A stretch of 64,000 nucleotides of DNA from CAWIOX01 sp963837775 (GTDB lineage: Bacteria; Pseudomonadota; Gammaproteobacteria; Burkholderiales; Burkholderiaceae_D). Where the stretch lies: the NCBI GenBank assembly GCA_963837775.1, contig CAWIOX010000029.1:496001-560000 (forward strand). Reading direction: 5' to 3'. Position numbers and translations under genes: made by a program. The notes below the pieces were generated by a model that worked only from the letters and a program-made list of their open reading frames with translations, searched no databases and had not been told where the DNA came from. Positions 47,200 to 57,043 of this stretch are shown here, in pieces. How positions within the stretch are numbered: the first letter of the stretch is position 1; each line of letters starts with the position of its first letter.

Positions 47200-47868
47200 T
47201 TATAAAATCTGACGGACATCCGTGAAATTAACCGCACCCAGACTAGGTATATTAAGTTTTACACCTTGCGCTCCCATTGATACGCTATCGACTATACCAA
47301 ATGCAAGCTTGGTCGCATCCACTTTCTCTCCAGCACGCGTTGCAGTGACCTCAAAGGTGTATTGACCACTCGCAGCAACACCTCCGCTGTCGGTCGCGCC
47401 ATCCCACTGCAATTGTTGCATTCCAGCCTTCATCGACCCCATATCAATGGCGTGTACCAATTTGCCGGCTGCATCGCGTATGGTCACCTGTACTTTGTCT
47501 GCAGGCTCGGCAAGTTCTACACCCAACATTCCCTTGCCATCGGCCAGCACCACACTTGCACCTGGAGCCAGAACGCCATGACCGATCATATTGGCTGCCT
47601 GAAGTGACTGATTGGATTGAAAACTACCCATGAGAGACTCCAAAGTAGTGTTCATTTTGTCAATACCGGTCACTGTCGACAATTGCGCTAACTGGCTCGT
47701 CACCTGCGCATTATCCATAGGGTTCAAAGGATCCTGGTTTTTCATTTGTGTAACAAGCAGTGTCATGAAACGATCCTGAGCTGCGGCAGCACCAGATTTT
47801 GCAGTTTCCTTGGCAGGATTCATTGCTGCCAGCAAACTGGGGGATACCGTATTATCTTGTATGTTCAT
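47200..47868 (-). CDS. flgD: Hook-capping/scaffold protein FlgD, 222 aa
   Basis: Cap for hook assembly. Conserved N-terminal FMTLLVTQMKNQDPLNPMDN and the Ig/tudor-like C-terminus (GQYTFEVTATRAGEKVD, then VSMGAQGVKLNIPSLG) are present. It lies 14 bp after flgC. Confidence 0.95.
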   Translation of the reverse strand: MNIQDNTVSPSLLAAMNPAKETAKSGAAAAQDRFMTLLVTQMKNQDPLNPMDNAQVTSQLAQLSTVTGIDKMNTTLESLMGSFQSNQSLQAANMIGHGVLAPGASVVLADGKGMLGVELAEPADKVQVTIRDAAGKLVHAIDMGSMKAGMQQLQWDGATDSGGVAASGQYTFEVTATRAGEKVDATKLAFGIVDSVSMGAQGVKLNIPSLGAVNFTDVRQIL

Positions 47869-47882
47869 TGCTCAACTCCTTG

Positions 47883-48287
47883 TTACTGCCCAATGGTGAG
47901 TGTCTTCAAAAGCAGCGTTTTCGCTGCATTCATGGTTTCCACGTTGGTCTGGTATGAACGGGATGCAGAAAGCATGTTCACCATCTCCTCTACAACATTG
48001 ACATTAGGCATTGCTACATAGCCCTTCTCATCCGCCAAAGGATGCTTTGGGTCATACACCAATTTTGGCGCAGAAGAATCCTCAATTACCTGCTGCACTT
48101 TAACGCCGCTTGCCTCTTGCCCTGAGATAGGTATTGCGCTGAAAACAACCTGCTTCGCTCGATAAGGCTGACCGGTAGAACTAGTTGTACTGTCAGCATT
48201 AGCAATATTGCTGGCAACCACATTCAAGCGCTGTGATTGAGCACTCATAGCAGAACCGGCAACATTGAAGATATTGAATAGCGACAT
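47883..48287 (-). CDS. flgC: Proximal rod protein FlgC, 134 aa
   Basis: Start MSLFNIFNVAGSAMSAQSQR chosen; AAGG lies eight bases upstream. Ends NVVEEMVNMLSASRSYQTNV-like. Typical length. Confidence 0.94.
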   Translation of the reverse strand: MSLFNIFNVAGSAMSAQSQRLNVVASNIANADSTTSSTGQPYRAKQVVFSAIPISGQEASGVKVQQVIEDSSAPKLVYDPKHPLADEKGYVAMPNVNVVEEMVNMLSASRSYQTNVETMNAAKTLLLKTLTIGQ

Positions 48288-48288
48288 A

Positions 48289-48699
48289 TTATTGACCTTG
48301 GATTGCGGCAAGCATATTCTTAATTTGCGTATTGATCATTGTGAGTCCTGCCTCATATCGAATTGCGTTATCTGCAAATTCGTTACGCTCTACATCCATA
48401 TCTACAGTATTACCATCCACACTACCCTGCTGAATGGTACGATAAAGTATTGTTGCACCATGCATACTTGATGAGCCGACTCCATCCAGATGCAAAGGGG
48501 CTGTTTTCTTTAGCCCACTTGTTGCCTGAGATGTTTCAGACAAGGCACCCTTCAACACACTTGCAAATTCGACATCTCTTGCCTTGAAATTTGGCGTGTC
48601 AGCATTAGCGATATTTGAAGCCAACAATTCTTGACGCTGCGCACGAATCCCAAGAGCCAACTCATGGAATCTCAAATAATCATCAAGCTTTCCAATCAT
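48289..48699 (-). CDS. flgB: Proximal rod protein FlgB, 136 aa
   Basis: Start MIGKLDDYLRFHELALGIRA with GGAG seven bases upstream; a TTG eight codons earlier is not preferred. Contains NIANADTPNFKARDVEF. One base separates its stop from the flgC start. Divergent from flgA. Confidence 0.94.
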   Translation of the reverse strand: MIGKLDDYLRFHELALGIRAQRQELLASNIANADTPNFKARDVEFASVLKGALSETSQATSGLKKTAPLHLDGVGSSSMHGATILYRTIQQGSVDGNTVDMDVERNEFADNAIRYEAGLTMINTQIKNMLAAIQGQ

Positions 48700-48738
48700 C
48701 CCATTCTCCGAGAGTTGATCCAAAAATTAAAAAATAGA

Positions 48739-48758
48739 GCATTTTTAGCGGCTATCAT
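48739..48758 (+). promoter_or_regulatory. Candidate class-II flagellar promoter/activator site between flgB and flgA
   Basis: GCATTTTTAGCGGCTATCAT matches the fliF upstream motif except for one extra base, one G/A change and one A/C change. The TATCAT end can act as a -10 for flgA; the site may also serve flgB on the other strand. Confidence 0.6.
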
Positions 48759-48867
48759 ATTACACAAATACGCGCATTCTAAATTGATTACAAGAAATTT
48801 TCACCAAAGTCCTTTGTTTTCTCAGAAAATTCAAGCCAAGAAAAAATCATTGCTCGGTAAACACATA

Positions 48868-49572
48868 ATGAATTCTAAAATGAGAAGATTCCTGCCCTTA
48901 CTCTTCATGCTCCTGACCCAAGCCTGCAACGGCCAGCCTAGCATTCAACAACAAGATCGCACGGAAATCAAATTAACAATCGAAAAATTTCTTCTAAAGC
49001 AAGTTTCAGGGATTTCTGGTGAAAAAATAATTAACATTGGCAAAATCGACCCTCGGCTTAACCTAAACGCATGCACGCAACTGGAGCCTTTTTTACCTTT
49101 AGGCAGCCGCATTTGGGGGAAAACAACTGCAGGAGTACGTTGCGTTACCCCTACAAAGTGGACAATTTATCTCCAAGTTGAAGTTAAAATAACAAGCGAT
49201 TATATTGTTACAGCAACTGAGATTTCCAAAGGACAACAAATTAATGCGTCAAACCTTACCAAATTAAAGGGAGACCTATCCTTCCTACCGTCTAATGTCA
49301 TTACAGACGAGACTCAGGCAATCGGTAAAATTTCTAGTATTTTTCTAAGTTCTGGAATTCCGCTACGAATGGACGCATTACGCAACCAAAATGCCGTCCA
49401 ACAAGGACAGATAGTGAAATTAATTTCCAATGGGCCAAATTTTCAGGTTGCGACCGAAGGACGGGTCCTCACAAATGCCAGTGAAGGCCAAGCTGTCCAA
49501 GTGAGAACATTGTCAGGTCAAATAATTAGCGGCACAGCCAAGCTTGGCGGGATTGTTGAAGTAATTTACTAA
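48868..49572 (+). CDS. flgA: P-ring assembly chaperone FlgA, 234 aa
   Basis: Periplasmic chaperone for FlgI. The start MNSKMRRFLPLLFMLLTQAC begins a signal peptide; the frame is open far upstream across the divergent flgB start, so the longer reading is rejected. SAF-like C-terminal domain with GQAVQVRTLSGQIISGTA. A cysteine in the signal region (TQAC) could make it a lipoprotein, unusual for FlgA. Confidence 0.9.
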   Translation: MNSKMRRFLPLLFMLLTQACNGQPSIQQQDRTEIKLTIEKFLLKQVSGISGEKIINIGKIDPRLNLNACTQLEPFLPLGSRIWGKTTAGVRCVTPTKWTIYLQVEVKITSDYIVTATEISKGQQINASNLTKLKGDLSFLPSNVITDETQAIGKISSIFLSSGIPLRMDALRNQNAVQQGQIVKLISNGPNFQVATEGRVLTNASEGQAVQVRTLSGQIISGTAKLGGIVEVIY

Positions 49573-49641
49573 GCAACAAGAGGCCTGACGGCAAATTCAT
49601 AAAATATTATTAGCATATAGCTCTCCCCTGAAATTAAATAC

Positions 49642-49668
49642 TAAAGTTTATAGTATGACTGACGATAA
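49642..49668 (+). promoter_or_regulatory. Sigma-28 promoter of flgMN
   Basis: TAAA (49642-49645), 15 bases, GACGATAA (49661-49668). One mismatch from consensus. It starts 74 bp before the likely flgM start. Confidence 0.85.
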
Positions 49669-49715
49669 TTTCATATCGCTTCGGTATGAAGCTCGCTTCA
49701 AACAAGGATAATGCC

Positions 49716-50024
49716 GTGAAAATTGATGATCCCATCAAAAAAACAGCCGGCCTGATTAATGGGCAAACAGTGGCTCGGGCGGAAAAAAACAATGCCTCCA
49801 ATATCAATGATGTGAAGTCTTCTGGCACTGTACATTTATCAGCCCTTTCCTCTCAGCTTCACGCACTAGAAAAGCAATTATCAAATAATGATGTTTTTAA
49901 CTCGGATAAAGTTGAAAGAATCAAACTGGCAATTGCTAATGGCAATTTCAAGATCAACTCAGACAAAGTGGCAGATGGTCTAATTGATACGGTCAAGGAT
50001 CTGCTTCATACAACTAGGGAATGA
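49716..50024 (+). CDS. flgM: Anti-sigma-28 factor FlgM, 102 aa
   Basis: Holds FliA inactive until the hook is finished, then is secreted. A GTG start (MKIDDPIKKTAGLING) with AAGGA upstream gives the canonical N-terminus; an ATG ten codons earlier is possible but atypical. The C-terminal FliA-binding helices are visible (NSDKVERIKLAIANGNFKI, then VADGLIDTVKDLL). Confidence 0.92.
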   Translation: MKIDDPIKKTAGLINGQTVARAEKNNASNINDVKSSGTVHLSALSSQLHALEKQLSNNDVFNSDKVERIKLAIANGNFKINSDKVADGLIDTVKDLLHTTRE

Positions 50025-50025
50025 A

Positions 50026-50439
50026 ATGACGAAGCTAACCAACTGTCTGAATGATGAAAAAGATGCCATTCTTGAATTAGTCGCGCTTTTAAAAAAAGAG
50101 CAGCATTTCCTCATTAATGCTGATATTAGCAACTTGGAAAAGATAACTGTCAAAAAAACATCCATTGTTAAGAAAACATCGGAACTAAGCAATATCCGTA
50201 ATAATATTTTTATTTCTGCCGGATATGAAGCACATACTATTAGCATGCATGCATGGCTCAATGATGCCAATAACAATGCTGCGAGTACAATTTGGAATGA
50301 GATTTTATCTTTAGCGAAATCTGCAAAAGAGCTTAACCAAACAAATGGTCTGCTTATCAACAGACATCACACGCAAAATCAAAAATACACTGAATGCCTT
50401 ACAGGGTGTCTTGCCGGGTTCAGGAATTTATGGGCCTGA
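50026..50439 (+). CDS. flgN: FlgK/FlgL chaperone FlgN, 137 aa
   Basis: Helical export chaperone. Start MTKLTNCLNDEKDAILELVA with AGGGA upstream, one base after the flgM stop. Ends with NGLLINRHHTQNQKYTECL, typical of FlgN. Confidence 0.88.
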   Translation: MTKLTNCLNDEKDAILELVALLKKEQHFLINADISNLEKITVKKTSIVKKTSELSNIRNNIFISAGYEAHTISMHAWLNDANNNAASTIWNEILSLAKSAKELNQTNGLLINRHHTQNQKYTECLTGCLAGFRNLWA

Positions 50440-50529
50440 TGGCCAATCCAAGTTGCTAGCAGCATCCAGAAGCCTAGTTATTGGATAGAACTGGCACTGA
50501 CTCAGATAACTGCAGGGGAGGAAAATAAT

Positions 50530-51312
50530 CTATTTTTTCGACACTTCATTTATCTTCAACTCGATAGGCACTTCTGGAAAAGCCGATAAAATTGTCACTT
50601 CTACACGCCTATTTCTGGCCCGACCATCTGATGTTTCATTGTTACTGATTGGCTGCGTAGGTCCATGACCAACAGCTGTCAGACGGCTTTCATTAATTCC
50701 CCCTTCTATAAATAATCTGACGACACTGCTTGCTCGTACTGCAGACAATTCCCAATTAGATGGGAATGAGGCATTCTTGATAGGCACAACATCAGTATGC
50801 CCCTCAACCTGTATCGCGTGCGGATCACCCCTCAAGACTAAGGCTACAGCACGCAAGGCTTGCTCTGACTCGCCAGTCAATTTTGCTTCACCCGGGGAGA
50901 ACAATACACTTGCATTTATCTCAACACTAATGCCACGACTATTTTGAGAAACACGCACCTTCCCCTCTCCAACAAGTGGGGCAAGCACTTTAAGAATATC
51001 CCTACCAATACTTGTCATTCGCTCACGTTCACGGCGCAACTCCTCCACGTTGCGTAATCTAGTGTTTGATAATGGCAATGGTCGAATTGGCAACAATGAC
51101 AGTGGTTGAATGCGTTCACTCTGGATCGGTATAACTCGATTACTGAATGCACTTCCTAGTGCATTAGAAAGGACTCGATACTTCCCCTCATTAATAGAGG
51201 AAAGCGCGTAAAGAACTACAAATAGCCCAAATAGCAAAGTGATGAAATCAGCATAGGAAATGAGCCATCGATCATTATTATCATTTTCCTCTTCGTATTT
51301 TTTTCTAGTCAT
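50530..51312 (-). CDS. motD: Flagellar motor stator protein MotD (MotB-type), 260 aa
   Basis: Peptidoglycan-anchored stator subunit. The plug/helix has the proton-binding aspartate in RWLISYADFITLLFGLFVV. The OmpA-like domain contains IQVEGHTDVVPIK and SNWELSAVRASSVVR. The gene pair motC-motD directly after fliA is the arrangement seen in pseudomonads and relatives. Confidence 0.9.
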   Translation of the reverse strand: MTRKKYEEENDNNDRWLISYADFITLLFGLFVVLYALSSINEGKYRVLSNALGSAFSNRVIPIQSERIQPLSLLPIRPLPLSNTRLRNVEELRRERERMTSIGRDILKVLAPLVGEGKVRVSQNSRGISVEINASVLFSPGEAKLTGESEQALRAVALVLRGDPHAIQVEGHTDVVPIKNASFPSNWELSAVRASSVVRLFIEGGINESRLTAVGHGPTQPISNNETSDGRARNRRVEVTILSAFPEVPIELKINEVSKK

Positions 51313-51362
51313 GCCAACAAATATTTTAAAAATCCTTTAATAGGATGCAATAAGTGCATTGA

Positions 51363-52103
51363 CTATCGCAAATATCCAGCAACACGTTCCTCAATCACCC
51401 GAGCATTCCCACCAATGGCTATATCAAAAAACACATCTGCAAGTATTTCCCGCCTACTCACTTCCTGATTGACAATAAATTTAAGTTTATTGCTAATTGG
51501 AAGGAAAACGATGTTAGCCAATCCGACACCGTAAATGGTAGCAACAAAAGCAACTGCAATTCCGCTACCCAACTTACTCGGCTCAGAAAGATTTTCCATA
51601 ACATGTATAAGCCCAAGTACGGCACCAAGAATACCTATAGTTGGCGCATATCCGCCCGCCGCTTCCCAAATTTTTACAGCATGGCGTTCCTGAGACTCAT
51701 AGATAGAAATATCAGCCTCAAGAATTTCACGAAGTTTCAAAGGCTCAACTCCATCAATAATCAGTCGCAACCCCTTCGATACGAAAGGATCTCGAGTTGA
51801 CTGCATATGAGACTCCAAACTCAAGAAACCCTCACGCCTGGCGGTTAGGCTCCACATATTAATTTCATGGGCCATTAACTGCCGATTATCAAGCGGTGGC
51901 AAAACAATCAACCTCAACATCTTGATGCCATGCAAAAAAAATCGAATTTTACTCTGCAACAAAACTGCGCCAATTGTCCCAAAAACAACGATCACCAAGG
52001 CTGCCGGCTGTATCAAAGAACCAACATGCCCACCCTCCAAAACTTGGCCAATTACTATGCCGGAAAGCGCAAGAATGAGTCCTATTAGACTACTCCAATC
52101 CAC
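51363..52103 (-). CDS. motC: Flagellar motor stator protein MotC (MotA-type), 246 aa
   Basis: Four-helix stator subunit. GTG start with AAAGGA upstream (MDWSSLIGLILALSG). Conserved KIWEAAGGYAPTIGILGAVLGLIHVMENL precedes the final helices at about residues 143-171. It overlaps the fliA stop region by none and follows it by one base. Confidence 0.9.
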   Translation of the reverse strand: MDWSSLIGLILALSGIVIGQVLEGGHVGSLIQPAALVIVVFGTIGAVLLQSKIRFFLHGIKMLRLIVLPPLDNRQLMAHEINMWSLTARREGFLSLESHMQSTRDPFVSKGLRLIIDGVEPLKLREILEADISIYESQERHAVKIWEAAGGYAPTIGILGAVLGLIHVMENLSEPSKLGSGIAVAFVATIYGVGLANIVFLPISNKLKFIVNQEVSRREILADVFFDIAIGGNARVIEERVAGYLR

Positions 52104-52104
52104 A

Positions 52105-52815
52105 TTATTCCTTTAAATTCGATCTCAAACGTGCAATGGCCTGGCTGTGTAACTGGCACACTCGTGATTCAGACACCCCCATCACAACACCAATTTCTTT
52201 CAAATTCAATTCTTGCTCATAATATAGACCCATCATGAGTCTTTCACGCTCTGGCAACGCGTCTATCGCATTTATTACAGCACTACGGAAATTATCATTT
52301 AGCAAATTTTGAAGGGGATCCCCAGATTCATCCGTACAATAATGATCAAAAAAATGTTCTTTCCCATCAGCTTCGTGGAAATCTTCGTAATAAATCAGTT
52401 GATACCCCCCACCGTCACTTAGCATTTTCTGATATTCAATCAGTGAAATATTTAATTGCCCCGCCACTTCAAACTCAGTCGGAGCATGTCCAAGTCGCTG
52501 CTGCAATATGCTCATCGCCTCCTCAATTTTTCGCATATTTTGACGCAGACTACGCGGCAACCAATCGCTGCTACGCAATTCATCCAGCATTGCGCCACGA
52601 ATTCTTTGTATCGCATATGTCTCAAATTGCGCGCCACGCGTTTCCTCATAACGATTAACGGCATCAAGCAAGCCGATCATTCCTGACTGGATAAGATCAT
52701 CAACCTCAACACTTGGAGGTAGACGAGCTTTAAGGTGAAATGCGAGTCGTTTTACCAGTGTTGCATGCTGCTTAAGAAGTTGCTCCGTATCAGATTTCCC
52801 ATTAGCAGTGTACAT
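52105..52815 (-). CDS. fliA: RNA polymerase sigma-28 factor FliA, 236 aa
   Basis: Drives late flagellar promoters. Start MYTANGKSDTEQLLKQHATL, one base after the flhG stop; longer upstream reading would lie in flhG. Region 2 (DDLIQSGMIGLLDAVNRYE), region 3 (GHAPTEFEVAGQL) and region 4 (MGLYYEQELNLKEIGVVMGV) are all visible. Three matching promoters are found in this window. Confidence 0.96.
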   Translation of the reverse strand: MYTANGKSDTEQLLKQHATLVKRLAFHLKARLPPSVEVDDLIQSGMIGLLDAVNRYEETRGAQFETYAIQRIRGAMLDELRSSDWLPRSLRQNMRKIEEAMSILQQRLGHAPTEFEVAGQLNISLIEYQKMLSDGGGYQLIYYEDFHEADGKEHFFDHYCTDESGDPLQNLLNDNFRSAVINAIDALPERERLMMGLYYEQELNLKEIGVVMGVSESRVCQLHSQAIARLRSNLKE

Positions 52816-52816
52816 A

Positions 52817-53665
52817 TTAATTTCCGATATTCGCACCGCTTGATGGCAACCCATGCTGACTAGCAGAGGATAATGAAGCAATGGCGAATCGTCCGGCAAG
52901 ACGCCTGAATGCAACTGAAGCTCCGGCAAGTGGATATGCATCAATTACAGAACGGCCAAGGCGAGCGGCTCTATGTACATGCTCATCAGCTGGAACTGAT
53001 CCCATCGAATTGAGTTGTATCGCAAGATATCGACTGGCGGCTTGTGCCATATTCCCATAAATAACATTAGCCTCTCTGTCTGATGCCCCTGTTACCAGCA
53101 CCCCAAATGGACGGCGTCCCAATTCGGCATTCAACCGCTTGATCATGCTGTACGCCATTTTGATTGAAGTTGGACTTGTGGATACCTGAATAACAATTTC
53201 ACCGGATGTCATTGCCGGTGTTGGAAACGATGCATTCAAGCCAATCTCTCCATCGACGACAAGAACATCAGTTTTTGCAACCAACATATTAAACACATTA
53301 GCTAAATGACTATTCTCGACCGGCTTTTTTCTATTTGACAGTAATGAATCACCCATCAATGACGCAAGACCAAAACCTTGCGTCATTGGCATTATTACCT
53401 CATCCATAGTTCGCTCCTGCCTTGCAACATCAAGCAGAGTTGGACCTACTGGAACGCCAAGCCAAGACGCGACCCCTTTAGAAACTACACATGCATCCAG
53501 CAATATTACATTGCTCCCAGCCCCAACCAGAGATGCCGCCAAATTAACAAGCATAGCGCTCTTATCATCGTCATTTGTAGCGGATAGAAAAGTGATGACT
53601 CGCGGCTTAGGTCCTGCGAGCATGCGTCTCAGCCCTTCAGCCTGATCGAAATCAAAGTTAGCCAA
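52817..53665 (-). CDS. flhG: FlhG/FleN-type MinD-like protein with a degenerate P-loop, 282 aa
   Basis: Partner of FlhF that controls flagellar number or placement. The N-terminal activation helix (DQAEGLRRML) that stimulates FlhF is well conserved. The Walker A that should read close to GKGGVGKT reads SATNDDDKSAM: the glycines are lost while a lysine remains. Walker B is also weak (VLVVDGEIG). This suggests poor or absent ATP hydrolysis. It overlaps flhF by 8 bp and precedes fliA. Confidence 0.85.
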   Translation of the reverse strand: MANFDFDQAEGLRRMLAGPKPRVITFLSATNDDDKSAMLVNLAASLVGAGSNVILLDACVVSKGVASWLGVPVGPTLLDVARQERTMDEVIMPMTQGFGLASLMGDSLLSNRKKPVENSHLANVFNMLVAKTDVLVVDGEIGLNASFPTPAMTSGEIVIQVSTSPTSIKMAYSMIKRLNAELGRRPFGVLVTGASDREANVIYGNMAQAASRYLAIQLNSMGSVPADEHVHRAARLGRSVIDAYPLAGASVAFRRLAGRFAIASLSSASQHGLPSSGANIGN

Positions 53666-54936
53666 GATTTACCTCTCGCAAACTTTTATCATTCATTGAT
53701 CGCGTTGCACCAGCCACAACTAATGGCAATTCTGCATCTTGAAATTGAAATGGAGCTGTTTCACGTTTTAGTTTAAATGCCCGATCAACCAGATAAAGTC
53801 TGTTTGCCAGATGTAGATCTTCTGGTACTCGCTGGCCATTAGATACGTAATATAGATTCAATTTTTGACGAATGATCGCATCAAGTACACTACCAATTGT
53901 CGCTGCCTCATCCAGCTTGGTAATGATGCAACCAGCAAGCCCGGCGCCTTGATAGGCACGCACGACTTCGTTTAGAGTCTCCCCCGTCGACGTGGCATTA
54001 AGACAGAGCAGTCGCTTCACATCTGTTCCCACACCAGATAACATAGCCACCTGCTCAGCAACCATTTGATCGCGTTGACTAACACCGACTGTGTCAATCA
54101 GTACAGTGTGTTTGGTTCTCAATTCCTTGAGGGCAATTCGCAAATCAGCCTCATCTCTGACTGAATGCACAATCACTCCAAGTATCTTGCCATAAATTCG
54201 CAACTGTTCATGGCCCGCAATACGATAACCATCCGTTGTAATCAGTGCAAGCGTACCTGTGCCATGACGCATTACGCAGCGTGCCGCCAATTTTGCAGTA
54301 GTCGTTGTCTTACCTACGCCCGTAGGACCGACCAAAGCGTATACCCCTCCCCTTTCGAGTATTTCATTCTCATTGGTCATAGTCGCGATATTTCGGGCAA
54401 GTATTGATTTTACCCATGCCAGCCCATCTTCTGCCTTTTCACTAGTTGGCGACTTCTCTGTAAGGTATCGTGACAAACTGGCACTGAAACCTGCCGCCAG
54501 TAATTCACGCAAAACAGCTGATTTTACTGGCTCACGTTTCTGTAGAGTACTCCATGATATCTCTGCAAGTTGCGTTTCCAACATGCCCCGCATCGAGCGA
54601 ATTTCACTCATGACTTCGGTATGTTCGTTTGCCGCGGCTTCTTGCACAATTGACATTGTGCGGACTATTTCTAGAGCGTCCGCTAAATTAGACAATTGAT
54701 CACTATCGGTCGCTGGCTTAACAGCGGGTGGGTTACCTAATACAGACTTCAGGTGGAGACCTTCTCTCAATTGATGATGGGTCAATCGCAGACATATCAT
54801 CATTTGTTAACGCCAATATCTCGACACCGCCGTCAATTGTACGATTGGAAAGAATTACCGCATCGGCGCCAAGCATATCGCGCACTTTGCGCAATGCATC
54901 ACGTGAAGTAGTCGCTGTAAATTTATGGACATTCAT
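53658..54936 (-). pseudogene. flhF: SRP-like GTPase FlhF, one frameshift near the N-terminus
   Basis: Determines the site of flagellar assembly. The true start MNVHKFTATTSRDALRKVRD overlaps the flhA stop (ATGA). The first frame runs to 54733; the GTPase part resumes one frame away from about 54790 (REGLHLKSVLGNPPAVKP). The B domain and NG domain then read cleanly with P-loop GPTGVGKTTTTAKLA, ITTDGYRIAGHEQL and ITKLDEAATIGSVL. One extra base between about 54760 and 54790 explains the break. Repaired length is about 425 residues. As written, the downstream part has no good start. Confidence 0.87.
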
Positions 54937-57014
54937 ACTTGACCTCCAACTAAATTGGTAACCCTAATCGTTTTCGAATCGGGCAATTCGGCATGTGAAA
55001 GCACCTTCAATTGGGGCAATGAACGACGCAAAAATCGTGCAAGCAAGGCACGAAGTGCTCCGGGCACAAGTAATACTGGTGTTAGTCCCATTTGTTCTTG
55101 CTGACGAGTAGCCTCTCCGGTCTGAAATGCAAGGGTATCAGCAAGACCCGGCTCTATACCTGAACCATCTGGCCCACTTGAAAGCAATGCCTGCATGAGT
55201 ACCCGTTCTAATCGACTATCAAGTGCCATGACTGAAAGTTCATTCATGGCAGGAAAAATTTGCTGAACTATCGCCCGGCCTAATGCGATACGCACCAAAG
55301 CTGTAAGCTCATTAGGTTCTTGTGTCCTGGCACCATTCTCTGCCAAAGTTTCAATAATTGTCCGCATATCTCGAATATGAACACCCTCGATTAAGAGATT
55401 TTGCAGTACTTTCTGCAGTACAGACAATGGCAGTAGCTTAGGCACAAGGTCCTCGACAAGTCTTGGGGATTCCTTTATCAAATGATCGAGCAATTGCTGA
55501 ACTTCCTGTCGGCCTAATAGATCGGAGGCATGACTGGTAATTAAGTGATTAAGGTGGGTGGCAACCACAGTTCCAGCATCTACCACGGTATAACCCATAG
55601 TTTGAGCATGCTCTCTCAAACTGGAATCTATCCAAATTGCAGGCAATCCAAATGCCGGATCACTGGTTACAGGTCCGGGCAATGTTCCAGTCGCCATGCC
55701 AGGATTAATTGCCAGATATTGCCCCGTATGCGCCTCTCCATTACCTACCTCAACACCTTTCAAGGTAATGCGATAAGCTGATGGCTTAAGTTCTAAATTG
55801 TCTCGAATATGGACTGGAGGAGCCAAAAAGCCCACTTCTTGAGCAAATTTCTTGCGAATACCCTTAATGCGACGCAAAAGTTCTCCACCCTGACTCTTAT
55901 CAACCAAAGGGATAAGACGATAACCGACCTCAAGGCCAAGCGTATCAACCGGCACTATGTCTTGCCATGTCGCCTCCTCCATTTCTGGTGCCTCCATGGT
56001 CAGAACAGGCTTAGGCTCTTCGAGCTTATTGCGATCTTGCTGTGCAATAACATAAGCACCGCCGCCAAGTATTGCTGCCAGTAATATGAATGCAAGGTGA
56101 GGCATTCCGGGGATTACCCCCATGCCTCCAATAATCCCAGCCGTTATAAAAAGCACTCTCGGCTTAGCAAATAATTGGTTAACTAATTGCCCGCCAATAT
56201 CTTGCTCACTCGCGACTCTTGAAACAACCACGCCGGCAGCCGTTGAAATGATGAGGGATGGTATTTGTGCCACAAGACCATCGCCGATAGCCAACAGTGT
56301 GTAATTTTTTAAAGCAGTAGAAAAATCCAAATCATGTTGGAGTATGCCTACAATTAGGCCTCCTATAACATTGATAAGTGTCACCATAATGCCTGCTATT
56401 GCATCACCACGGACATATTTGCTGGCACCATCCATCGCGCCATAAAATTCAGCTTCCTGGGCGACCTCGGTGCGACGAAGGCGAGCCTCCTGTTCTCCGA
56501 TAAGCCCCGCATTCAGGTCAGCATCAATCGCCATTTGCTTACCCGGCATTGCATCTAAGGCAAAACGTGCACCCACTTCAGCAATACGCCCGGCACCTTT
56601 GGTAACCACAGTGAAATTAATAATTGTTAATATTACAAAAACAACAATACCAACTGTGTAATTTCCACCAATCAAAAAATGACCAAAGGCTTCAATCACC
56701 TTACCTGCGGCATCAGGACCAGAATGCCCCTCCGTGAGAACGACCCTAGTAGATGCGACATTTAGTGAAAGACGCAACATGGTGCTTACCAACAAAACCG
56801 TCGGAAAAGCCATAAAATCCAAGGGTTTTACTGTGTACAAGCTAGTCAGCAATACGATAATGGCAAGTGCGATGTTAAAACTGAAAAAAATATCGAGCAC
56901 AAACGCGGGTAATGGCAACACCATCATTGCCAACATCATAATGATGATGATAGGTGCAGCCAGTGCCTTATTATTTTGAGCACTGAGCCAGGCTGGCAGT
57001 TTTAAGCTATTCAT
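54933..57014 (-). CDS. flhA: Flagellar export gate protein FlhA, 693 aa
   Basis: Export-gate protein with eight helices in the first half and a cytosolic nonameric ring domain in the second. Conserved FPTVLLVSTMLRLSLNVAST and KGAGRIAEVGARFALDAMPGKQMAIDADL regions (about residues 72-91 and 142-170). Ends at an ATGA overlap with flhF. Confidence 0.97.
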   Translation of the reverse strand: MNSLKLPAWLSAQNNKALAAPIIIIMMLAMMVLPLPAFVLDIFFSFNIALAIIVLLTSLYTVKPLDFMAFPTVLLVSTMLRLSLNVASTRVVLTEGHSGPDAAGKVIEAFGHFLIGGNYTVGIVVFVILTIINFTVVTKGAGRIAEVGARFALDAMPGKQMAIDADLNAGLIGEQEARLRRTEVAQEAEFYGAMDGASKYVRGDAIAGIMVTLINVIGGLIVGILQHDLDFSTALKNYTLLAIGDGLVAQIPSLIISTAAGVVVSRVASEQDIGGQLVNQLFAKPRVLFITAGIIGGMGVIPGMPHLAFILLAAILGGGAYVIAQQDRNKLEEPKPVLTMEAPEMEEATWQDIVPVDTLGLEVGYRLIPLVDKSQGGELLRRIKGIRKKFAQEVGFLAPPVHIRDNLELKPSAYRITLKGVEVGNGEAHTGQYLAINPGMATGTLPGPVTSDPAFGLPAIWIDSSLREHAQTMGYTVVDAGTVVATHLNHLITSHASDLLGRQEVQQLLDHLIKESPRLVEDLVPKLLPLSVLQKVLQNLLIEGVHIRDMRTIIETLAENGARTQEPNELTALVRIALGRAIVQQIFPAMNELSVMALDSRLERVLMQALLSSGPDGSGIEPGLADTLAFQTGEATRQQEQMGLTPVLLVPGALRALLARFLRRSLPQLKVLSHAELPDSKTIRVTNLVGGQV

Positions 57015-57043
57015 TAATTCAATACATACCTTATCAAGGCATA

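Noticed and set aside
48631..48867. An N-terminal extension of FlgA reaching into flgB
   Set aside because: It would overlap the divergent flgB start and precede a clear signal peptide at MNSKMRRFL; no ribosome site supports it.
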